Below, piece by piece: positions 1 to 5,356 of a stretch of 7,246 bases of DNA. This stretch comes from a bacterium. Lineage in GTDB: Bacteria; Krumholzibacteriota; Krumholzibacteriia; LZORAL124-64-63. Location of the stretch: the NCBI GenBank assembly GCA_030635025.1, contig DAOVZQ010000118.1, positions 1 through 7,246 on the forward strand. Reading direction: 5' to 3'. The position numbers and the translations under genes are program-made. The first letter of the stretch is position 1. Each line of letters starts with the position of its first letter. The notes below the pieces were generated by a model. That model was not told where the DNA came from and did not search any database. It was given only the letters and a program-made list of their open reading frames with translations.

Positions 1-172
1 GCTCTCGATGGCCAACGCCGGGCCGGGTACTAACGGCAGCCAGTTCTTCATCACCCACGCGCCGCAGCCGCACCTGGATGGCATGCACACCGTCTTCGGC
101 AAGGTCGTCGAGGGTCAGGACATCGTCGACGCCCTCGAGCAGGGCGATGTCATGGAGAACGTTAGCGTCTAG
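1..172 (+). CDS. Cyclophilin-type peptidyl-prolyl cis-trans isomerase, C-terminal part
   Basis: The reading frame is open from base 2 to the TAG at 170-172 and gives the last 56 residues of a cyclophilin; the N-terminal part lies upstream of the window. These enzymes isomerise Xaa-Pro peptide bonds and help proteins fold. Visible are the cyclophilin signature MANAGPGTNGSQFFIT, carrying the Asn, Gln and Phe of the active-site wall, and LDGMHTVFGKVVEGQDIVD, whose His and Phe line the proline pocket. The Trp that binds cyclosporin in human cyclophilin A (Trp121) is His here (PQPHLDG), as in many bacterial members, so weak cyclosporin binding is expected from family knowledge. The protein ends shortly after a GDVMENVSV strand, the usual end for short bacterial single-domain forms. 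Localisation cannot be judged without the N-terminus. Family assignment is secure; the exact paralogue is not. Confidence 0.93.
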   Translation, partial: LSMANAGPGTNGSQFFITHAPQPHLDGMHTVFGKVVEGQDIVDALEQGDVMENVSV

Positions 173-225
173 CAATTTGGGGCGGCGTCGGCTATTATTC
201 GGTCTGACGTTGCCCAACCCCCTGA

Positions 226-231
226 TGAAAG
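226..231 (+). promoter_or_regulatory. Ribosome binding site deciding a GTG start
   Basis: A GAAAGG-like Shine-Dalgarno sequence lies about 11 bases before the GTG at 243. The in-frame ATG at 225 has only a C-rich stretch before it and no Shine-Dalgarno match, so the GTG is preferred as the start of the small lysine-rich protein. Confidence 0.45.
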
Positions 232-242
232 GTGCCCCATTG

Positions 243-458
243 GTGAGGAATCATTTTACCTTCGAGAAGCGGCGCAAAGAGCTGGACAAGAGGAAGAAAA
301 AGGAAGCCAAGCGTCAGGCCAAGCTCGAGAAAAAGACCCAGCTCGCCGAGGCCGAGGCCGCCGGCGAAGTCATCGACAAGGGGCCGGATATTGCCCAGGT
401 CGATGAGTTCGGCATTCCGATCCCCACCGACGAGTCCGAAGCCGAGCCCACCGACTGA
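243..458 (+). CDS. Small lysine/arginine-rich hypothetical protein
   Basis: This is a 71-residue protein of unknown function. The first half (about residues 4-31) is dominated by Lys, Arg and Glu, starting FTFEKRRKELDKRKKKEAKR, and should form one long charged helix or short coiled coil. The second half is acidic and ends in EFGIPIPTDESEAEPTD, so the chain is strongly dipolar: basic N-terminal part, acidic tail. There is no signal peptide, membrane segment or cysteine. GTG at 243 is chosen because it has the better ribosome binding site; ATG at 225 would add six residues (MKGAPL). It starts 70 bases after the cyclophilin stop and ends 7 bases before the alkyltransferase-like gene, so it probably shares a transcript with the latter. 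Nucleic-acid or ribosome contact is conceivable from the charge, but nothing in the sequence proves it. Confidence 0.7.
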   Translation: MRNHFTFEKRRKELDKRKKKEAKRQAKLEKKTQLAEAEAAGEVIDKGPDIAQVDEFGIPIPTDESEAEPTD

Positions 459-465
459 CCCGCCC

Positions 466-777
466 ATGAAGGCGCGCTGGGAACACGACCGGATCTACTC
501 GGCGGTGCAGGCGATTCCGCGCGGTCGCGTCGCCACCTATGGCCAGGTCGCCGAGATGGCCGGATTGCCCCGGCGCTGGCGTTTGGTCGGTCGCGCGCTC
601 AAGGGGCTTCCGGTCGACAGCGCCATCCCCTGGCATCGCGTCGTCAACGCCCAGGGCCGCATCAGCGAACGCGGCTCGGGCGATTCAACGACCGAACAGC
701 GCCTCCTCCTGGAGGACGAAAACGTCGAGTTCGATGCTCGCGGTCGGATCGACTTCAAGCGCTTCGGTCTGCTCTGA
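466..777 (+). CDS. atl: Alkyltransferase-like protein (ATL), MGMT family without the active-site cysteine
   Basis: The 103-residue protein is the DNA-binding domain of the O6-alkylguanine-DNA alkyltransferase family. The family active-site motif PCHRV reads PWHRV at residues 55-59, so it cannot accept an alkyl group by the cysteine mechanism. This Trp form matches the ATL group (E. coli YbaZ, S. pombe Atl1), which binds O6-alkylguanine lesions, flips the base and hands the lesion to nucleotide excision repair. Other visible residues are Tyr25 in ATYGQVAEMAG (recognition helix region) and Arg39 in the RLVGRAL motif, in the position of the arginine finger. Length is normal for an ATL and there is no N-terminal MGMT domain. 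The start at ATG 466 places the conserved RIYSAVQAIPRGRVATYGQ segment right at the N-terminus. No strong ribosome binding site is seen; the gene starts 7 bases after the preceding stop, so translational coupling is likely. Action in the cytoplasm is inferred from the family. Confidence 0.92.
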   Translation: MKARWEHDRIYSAVQAIPRGRVATYGQVAEMAGLPRRWRLVGRALKGLPVDSAIPWHRVVNAQGRISERGSGDSTTEQRLLLEDENVEFDARGRIDFKRFGLL

Positions 778-842
778 GCCTCCCTTTCCCTTGACGGCCG
801 CCCCGGCCATGGCCCACCATCGCGTCTGATCGACCACGAACC

Positions 843-848
843 GGGGAG
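843..848 (+). promoter_or_regulatory. Ribosome binding site of the LVIVD-repeat protein
   Basis: GGGGAG lies six bases before the ATG at 855 and fixes this start, which also gives an intact signal peptide. Confidence 0.6.
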
Positions 849-854
849 TCAAGG

Positions 855-3260
855 ATGACGCACCGCACCCTCTTCATAGCTACGCTTATCGCCATGGCGG
901 TCATGATCGCCGTCGTCCCTCGGGCCGCCGGGCAGGACTCGTCCGAAGTCAGCGAATTATCCCATTGGTACAACGGACCTTGTCGTGTGGTGTGTCTGCT
1001 CGATGGACGGGTCTATGTGGGTAACGGCGCCGCCCTGGACATCGCCGATGTCACCGAGAGCGGCCCACCCCGGGCGCTGGGCAAGGTGCCTCTGACGGCC
1101 GCGGCCCAGGACGTTTCGGTCCACGGCGACTATGCGCTGGTGGCGATGGGCGAGTTTGGGATGGCCGTAGTGGACGTGAGCGAGCCCGACGCCCCGCGAG
1201 TCATCGGCACGTTCCTGGAGACCGATGCCGATGTGCGTGGCGTGGCGGCATCCGATGGTTTTGCCTATTTGGCCGACATCGCTCTGGGATTGCGCATCGT
1301 GGACCTGACCGATCCCACCGCACCGGTCCTCGACGGCGTGTACGATCCCGACGACGACCTGTCCAGCGTCGTTCTGCGCGGCTCCCTGCTCTACGTAGCT
1401 GACTACTCGGGCGACCTGCGCGTGATCGATGTTTCCAGCTCCGGTCACCCCCAACTCCTGGATTATTACGGAACCGCGGGCGCCGTCTACGGACTGGATG
1501 TGGCGGGCAACTACGCGTACCTGGCCGACGGCGTGCTGGGCCTGATCATCATCGACGTCACCGACCCCAACGACATCGACGAGGTGGGGGATCTGAATAC
1601 ATCGGGCTGGGCCTACAGCGTGCAGGTCGTGGGCGCCAACGCCTACGTGGCCGACGGCACCGCCGGCCTGCGTGTCATCGATGTGAGCGACCCGGCCCTG
1701 CCGACCGAGCGCGCGACCTTGAACACGGACGGTCATGCCTGGAGCGTCGCCGCCTCCGCCGATCGGGCCTATGTGGCCGACTCCTGGCCCGGCCTGCGCA
1801 TCGTCGACATCTCGGTCCCCGACCTGCCCGAAGAAACGGGGGGGTATCTCATGCGCGGCGACGCGGCCGCCGTGGCCATGCGGGACAGCGTGGTCTTCGT
1901 GGCCGATGAGGATCACGGCCTACGCATCCTGGACCTGCGCGACCTGGGCAGCATTTTCGAAGTGACCTCGGTGGATCTGGGCGCTCCCGGCCTGGACGTC
2001 GTTCTGTCCGGGTCACATGTCTTCGTGGCGCTGGAAGGAGCGGGTCTGGCCGTGGTCGACGCTGCTCAGCCGCACATGCCGGTGCCGCTGGGAGTCTTCG
2101 CTACAGGAGGTGACGCCCGCGCCCTGGCCTTGGCCGGCGACAGGCTCTATATAGCCGCCGGCAGTGCGGGCCTGCGCGTCATGGACGTTTCCGATCCGGG
2201 CGCACCCTTCGAGATCGGCGACGCCCCCACGCCCGAGGACGCGCTGGCCGTGGCCGTCGACGGCGAGATCGTCTATGTGACCTGCCGTTACGACGGCCTC
2301 TTCGTCTTCGATGCTCTCAACCCCGCGGCCCCGGCCCCGGTGGACACCCTGGCTCTCGGTGACGAGCCCCTGGCGATCGCTCTGCGCGACTCCGTGATCT
2401 ACGTGGCGTCGGGCGCCGACGGTCTGCACATCATCAACGCCACCGACCCTACCGACCTGACACTCATTTCCCAACGCACCGTACCCGGTTACGTGCAGGG
2501 CGTGGCTCTCGGCGACGATCACCTCTACGTGGCCGCCGGCAGCGCGGGGTTGCGCGTTTTCGATGCTGAGGATCCCGCCGACCCGTTCCAGGTGGGGTGG
2601 TTCACCACCGCCTACGCCCGCAATCTGCTCGTGAACCGGCGAGACGTGTTGCTGGCCGACGGATTCGACGGCGTGCGCCTGTTGCGCAACGACCTGATCA
2701 TCGTGCCGGTGACCCTGTCAGGGTTCACGGCGGCCTGGCGCAACGGCGCCGCCGAGTTGAGTTGGCGTCTGCATGGGGAGCCGGGCCTGACCGGCTTTCG
2801 CCTGGAGCGTCTCGACGGCGACTTGTGGATGACGGTGACGTACCTGTCGACCGACCACGACGGGCCCGGCGTTTACCGGGATTCCACCGCCCCGTTCGAT
2901 GGCGCGCAATACCGGCTACTCGCCCTGATTTCCGACGGCACCACGGCGTTGCTGGGAGAGACCCGACTCGCCGCCGCCCCACCCGTGCCGGTGCGATTGA
3001 GCGCCGCCCCCAACCCCTTCAATCCTCGCACGACGATCGCCTTTGACGTGACGGTGCCCGGCCCGGTCACCCTGCGCGTCTACGATTGCGCGGGTCGGCT
3101 CGTGCGCACGCTCAGTACGGGGCGGCTACCGGCCGGCGGCCACCGTCTCGATTGGGACGGACGTGACGACGCCGGACATGCTGTGTCCGGCGCCGCCTAC
3201 TTTCTCCGTCTCGAAACAGATACGGGGATCCGATCACACAAGGTCACCCTGGTTCGCTGA
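855..3260 (+). CDS. Exported LVIVD-repeat beta-propeller protein with C-terminal FlgD-type Ig-like domain
   Basis: The 801-residue protein begins with a signal peptide (residues 1-26: MTHR, hydrophobic core FIATLIAMAVMIAVV, likely cleavage after RAAG). Residues 43-615 hold about 14 tandem units of roughly 42 residues with the pattern V-x-V-x-G-x-x-AYVADG-x-x-GLRVIDVSDP-x-x-P. This matches the LVIVD repeat family, which is thought to form beta-propellers. Residues 617-706 look like a fibronectin type III-like module (AELSWRLHGEPGLTGFRLERL). Residues 711-801 form a FlgD-type Ig-like domain starting with the hallmark PNPFNPRTTI and containing VYDCAGRLVRTL, WDGRDDAGHAVSGAAYF and a final HKVTLVR. 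Such C-terminal domains are frequent on secreted proteins of FCB-group bacteria, sometimes acting as sorting or anchoring modules. The protein is therefore probably exported to the periplasm, cell surface or outside; the ligand is unknown. The 77-base gap before it leaves room for its own promoter. Its TGA abuts the stop of the opposing gene. Confidence 0.93.
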   Translation: MTHRTLFIATLIAMAVMIAVVPRAAGQDSSEVSELSHWYNGPCRVVCLLDGRVYVGNGAALDIADVTESGPPRALGKVPLTAAAQDVSVHGDYALVAMGEFGMAVVDVSEPDAPRVIGTFLETDADVRGVAASDGFAYLADIALGLRIVDLTDPTAPVLDGVYDPDDDLSSVVLRGSLLYVADYSGDLRVIDVSSSGHPQLLDYYGTAGAVYGLDVAGNYAYLADGVLGLIIIDVTDPNDIDEVGDLNTSGWAYSVQVVGANAYVADGTAGLRVIDVSDPALPTERATLNTDGHAWSVAASADRAYVADSWPGLRIVDISVPDLPEETGGYLMRGDAAAVAMRDSVVFVADEDHGLRILDLRDLGSIFEVTSVDLGAPGLDVVLSGSHVFVALEGAGLAVVDAAQPHMPVPLGVFATGGDARALALAGDRLYIAAGSAGLRVMDVSDPGAPFEIGDAPTPEDALAVAVDGEIVYVTCRYDGLFVFDALNPAAPAPVDTLALGDEPLAIALRDSVIYVASGADGLHIINATDPTDLTLISQRTVPGYVQGVALGDDHLYVAAGSAGLRVFDAEDPADPFQVGWFTTAYARNLLVNRRDVLLADGFDGVRLLRNDLIIVPVTLSGFTAAWRNGAAELSWRLHGEPGLTGFRLERLDGDLWMTVTYLSTDHDGPGVYRDSTAPFDGAQYRLLALISDGTTALLGETRLAAAPPVPVRLSAAPNPFNPRTTIAFDVTVPGPVTLRVYDCAGRLVRTLSTGRLPAGGHRLDWDGRDDAGHAVSGAAYFLRLETDTGIRSHKVTLVR
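981..2699 (+). repeat. Tandem array of about 14 LVIVD units (42 residues each) within the coding sequence
   Basis: Units begin at about residues 43, 85, 127, 169, 211, 253, 295, 337, 380, 421, 463, 505, 547 and 589 of the encoded protein. Spacing is 41-43 residues (123-129 bases). Each unit has the core Y-(V/L)-A-D-G-x-x-GLR-(V/I)-(I/V/M)-D-(V/I/L)-(S/T)-D-P; the first and last units are degenerate. The units have diverged at DNA level, so this is an old array rather than a recent expansion. Unit borders were set by eye. Confidence 0.85.
2985..3257 (+). other. FlgD-type Ig-like C-terminal domain
   Basis: Residues 711-801 of the LVIVD-repeat protein. It opens with an NPFNP motif after a short Ala/Pro linker (AAAPPVPV), followed by alternating strands typical of this beta-sandwich, a WDGRDDAG turn and a final short basic strand (KVTLVR). 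It resembles C-terminal modules on many secreted FCB-group proteins. Use by a type IX-like secretion route is possible but not shown here. Confidence 0.85.
3170..3192. repeat. Perfect inverted repeat (9-bp stem, 5-nt loop) near the convergent gene ends
   Basis: The arms CGCCGGACA and TGTCCGGCG are perfectly complementary around the loop TGCTG. The element lies in the last 100 bases of the + strand gene, about 70 bases beyond the stop of the - strand operon. No clear T-run follows on either strand, so it is not a classical intrinsic terminator. It could still mark or stabilise the 3' end of the - strand transcript. It also encodes an ordinary part of the FlgD-type domain (DAGHAVSGA), so chance is possible. 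Confidence 0.45.
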
Positions 3261-4265
3261 TCAATTCTCCCGCCAGTCCAGTCCCGGCTGCGGCCGGTTG
3301 GCCAGGATACCCTCGATACGTTCGAGCAACTCGGGCGTAAGCTTTGCCGCCACATCCAGCGCCTTCATGTTTTCGGTAACCTGCTCCACGCTTGTCGCGC
3401 CGGTGATCACGGTGCTCACGTCGTCGTTGGACAGGCACCAGGCCAGCGCCAATTGGGCCATGCTGCACTCAAGCTCCTCGGCTATCGGCATGAGCTCTCC
3501 AACCTTGGCCAGGCGCGCCTGACCCTCCGGGCTGTCCAGCCGCGGCCGCAGCCACTGGTAGTTGGGCAGACTGAAACGCGAGCCGTCGGGTGTTCCCTGG
3601 TTGTACTTGCCGGTCAGCACGCCGCTGGCCAGGGGCGACCAGATAGTCGTTCCCAGACCGATCTCCTCGTAGAGCTTGGCGTACTCCATCTCCACGCGGT
3701 CGCGGTGGAACATGTTGTACTCGGGTTGTTCCATGGTCGGCGGGATCAGGTGTTCGCGACGGGCGAAGTCGTAGGCCTGACGGATCTGCGCCGCGCTCCA
3801 TTCGCTGGTTCCCCAGTAGAGTGCGAGCCCCTGTTGGATGAGGTGGTGCATGGCCCAGACCGTCTCGTCGATGGGCGTGTGCAGGTCGGGGCGGTGGCAG
3901 AAGACCAGGTCTACGTAGTCGGTGCCCAGACGCTCCAGCGCTGCCTCGGTGCCTTCGAAGATGTGCTTGCGCGAGAGACCGCGGTCGTTGGGTCCCTGGC
4001 CGCCCCAGAAGATCTTGGTCGACAGGACCAGGTCCTCACGGCGCCAGCCGGTGCGGCGCAACACTTCACCCATGATGCGTTCGGATTCTCCCTGGGCGTA
4101 GACCTCGGCGTTGTCGAAGAAGTTGACGCCCGCGTCGTAGGCGGCGGTCATGCAGGCCTCGGCGGCCTCCACGTTCATCTGATCCCCGAACGTGACCCAG
4201 GAACCGAAGCTCAGGGCCGACACCTTGAGACCGGACCGGCCCAGGTAGCGGTATTCCATATCCAT
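3261..4265 (-). CDS. Aldo/keto reductase, Kv-channel beta-subunit-like (AKR6-type)
   Basis: The 334-residue protein is a full-length NADPH-dependent aldo/keto reductase with a TIM-barrel fold. It starts MEYRYLGRSGLKVSALSFGSW and carries the catalytic tetrad Asp51 (FFDNAEVY), Tyr56, Lys84 (LSTKIFWGG) and His124 (VFCHRPD). The IFWGG, RGLSRKHI, YWGTSEWS, EQPEYNMF, WSPLASGVLTGKY and AWCLSNDDVSTVITGA blocks follow the order and wording of the animal potassium-channel beta subunits and their bacterial relatives. Animal beta subunits have Asn at the tetrad His position as I recall it; here His is kept, consistent with an active carbonyl reductase. The substrate cannot be read from sequence. ATG 4265 is chosen over the in-frame ATG at 4259 because GAGGAG (4273-4278) is seven bases upstream. 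It is the last gene of the metal-transport operon, 19 bases after the permease. Cytoplasmic by family and lack of signal peptide. Confidence 0.96.
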   Translation of the reverse strand: MDMEYRYLGRSGLKVSALSFGSWVTFGDQMNVEAAEACMTAAYDAGVNFFDNAEVYAQGESERIMGEVLRRTGWRREDLVLSTKIFWGGQGPNDRGLSRKHIFEGTEAALERLGTDYVDLVFCHRPDLHTPIDETVWAMHHLIQQGLALYWGTSEWSAAQIRQAYDFARREHLIPPTMEQPEYNMFHRDRVEMEYAKLYEEIGLGTTIWSPLASGVLTGKYNQGTPDGSRFSLPNYQWLRPRLDSPEGQARLAKVGELMPIAEELECSMAQLALAWCLSNDDVSTVITGATSVEQVTENMKALDVAAKLTPELLERIEGILANRPQPGLDWREN

Positions 4266-4272
4266 GGTTCAT

Positions 4273-4278
4273 CTCCTC
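4273..4278 (-). promoter_or_regulatory. Ribosome binding site of the aldo/keto reductase gene
   Basis: GAGGAG on the - strand lies seven bases before the ATG at 4265, inside the 19-base gap after the upstream permease gene. It decides between the two in-frame ATG codons (4265 and 4259). Confidence 0.7.
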
Positions 4279-4284
4279 GCGTTA

Positions 4285-5343
4285 TCAATGATCGTCCCGG
4301 CTGCCGAACCAGCGTAGCCAGGGACGTGACCTGTTCAGCGAAACGATCGACAGTAGAACGAAGACACCGGCGGCGATCCATTGTCCGAGGTTCGGCGTTT
4401 CCTCTCCAGACACGCTCACCAGTATGTGAACCGCCCAGCCCGTGCTCGCGAGCAGCCAGTCCAGCAAGAGGCCCAAGGTAAAACTCACCAGCACGATCCC
4501 GCCCAGGTAGACGCCGAAGAGTCTGTACCCGAACTCGCGCCGCAGAACGAGCATGCTCGCCGCGTTGGTTGCGGGGCCGACCAGCAGGAAGATCAACGCC
4601 GCGCCCGGACTCACACCGCCGGCGATCAGACCCGCCGCGATGGGGGTCGACGCCGAGGCGCAGACGTACATGGGTACGCCGATGAGCGTCATCACCACAT
4701 ACACGAGCCACGGCCGGTCACTCATGAGCGTTGGGTCGATCAAAGGCATCAGCGCCGTGATCAGGGCGCCGATGAGTAGGCCGGCTAGCAGGCTGGGCAG
4801 AATGTCATCGAAGAATTCCCTGAAACCGAAGTGCCAGGCACGGGCCCACCATGGAGCATCGGCGGGCGGGTGGTCGTCGTGGCAGCCGTCCTTGCAGCAG
4901 GCATCGATGCTCGGTAGCGGCTCCGGGTCGGGGAGGTCGCGTGCGGCCGTATCAACGGCCAGGCCCGTTGCGATGCCGGTGATGAGCGAGGCCACAGGCC
5001 GGATCACGGCCATGAGTGGGCCCATCATGCCGAAGGTCAAAGCCACCGACACGAAATCCGTTTCCGGTACGGTGATCAAAAACGACGAGACGGCGCCGGG
5101 GCCGGCGCCTTTGCGACGTAAGGTCAGGGCCGCCGGGAGAACGCTGCACGAGCAGAGCGGCAGGGGGAGACCCAGGACCGTGGCCATGAATACGGAGCGA
5201 GGGCCGCGGCCCCGCACCGGATCTAGCAAGGCCGGGCGTTGCTCTGAAATAACATGAAGCATGCCGGATAACGCGAAGCCTAGCAACAAGTAGGGCGATG
5301 CATCAATGAGTATAGAGAGAAAGTCCCGGGTAATCGAAATCAA
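4285..5343 (-). CDS. DUF318/ArsP-superfamily permease, SO_0444-type putative Cu/Zn efflux transporter
   Basis: The 352-residue polytopic membrane protein has about eight to ten hydrophobic segments in two halves. The first half has the family motif GLPLPLCSCSVLP (residues 58-70, Cys64 and Cys66) followed by LRRKGAGPGAVSSFLITVPETD. The wording PLPLCSC and PETD is typical of the SO_0444 branch, named a Cu/Zn efflux transporter, rather than the ArsP or YraQ branches. A central cytoplasmic-type loop (about 132-165) holds a metal-binding-like cluster, ACCKDGCHDDH (Cys149, Cys150, Cys154, His155, His158). The second half repeats the motif in weaker form (GVPMYVCASASTP, 222-234). The start is a TTG at 5341-5343 with GAGGAA just upstream; no ATG occurs before residue 28, inside the first membrane region. 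It lies 13 bases after znuB. Metal export is inferred from the family; the ion and direction of transport are not proven. Confidence 0.88.
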   Translation of the reverse strand: MISITRDFLSILIDASPYLLLGFALSGMLHVISEQRPALLDPVRGRGPRSVFMATVLGLPLPLCSCSVLPAALTLRRKGAGPGAVSSFLITVPETDFVSVALTFGMMGPLMAVIRPVASLITGIATGLAVDTAARDLPDPEPLPSIDACCKDGCHDDHPPADAPWWARAWHFGFREFFDDILPSLLAGLLIGALITALMPLIDPTLMSDRPWLVYVVMTLIGVPMYVCASASTPIAAGLIAGGVSPGAALIFLLVGPATNAASMLVLRREFGYRLFGVYLGGIVLVSFTLGLLLDWLLASTGWAVHILVSVSGEETPNLGQWIAAGVFVLLSIVSLNRSRPWLRWFGSRDDH

Positions 5344-5347
5344 AGGG

Positions 5348-5353
5348 TTCCTC
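5348..5353 (-). promoter_or_regulatory. Ribosome binding site supporting a TTG start
   Basis: GAGGAA on the - strand sits four bases before the TTG at 5341-5343, within the 13-base gap after znuB. It supports TTG as the real start of the DUF318-type permease. Confidence 0.55.
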
Positions 5354-5356
5354 GGG

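Noticed and set aside
193..198. TATTAT, resembling a -10 box, upstream of the small lysine-rich gene
   Set aside because: No -35-like hexamer at a suitable distance (170-175 reads TAGCAA), so a promoter is not supported.
78..242. N-terminal extension of the small lysine-rich protein back to an ATG at 78
   Set aside because: It would overlap the cyclophilin end out of frame, and its Ser/Arg-rich residues do not look like protein. The GTG at 243 has a better ribosome binding site.
805..814. GGCCATGGCC palindrome in the gap before the LVIVD-repeat gene
   Set aside because: Ten bases with no loop, made of common GC-rich words, and not repeated elsewhere nearby; likely chance.
791..819. Possible promoter: TTGACG (791-796) before the LVIVD-repeat gene
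   Set aside because: The -35-like hexamer is good, but no TATAAT-like sequence follows at 16-18 bases (the place holds CACCAT). A promoter in the 77-base gap is plausible but not shown.
957..1916. Long open frame of 319 codons on the - strand, antisense to the LVIVD-repeat gene
   Set aside because: The predicted protein is a Gly/His/Val-rich mirror of the repeats with no family resemblance. Long antisense open frames are expected opposite GC-rich repetitive genes.
3453..4481. Open frame of 342 codons on the + strand across the aldo/keto reductase and the end of the permease gene
   Set aside because: It is antisense to two clearly conserved genes, has no recognisable domain and has no sensible ribosome binding site.
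4553..5257. Open frame of 234 codons on the + strand opposite the DUF318-type permease
   Set aside because: Low-complexity Ser/Arg/Ala-rich product, a shadow of the conserved membrane protein on the other strand.
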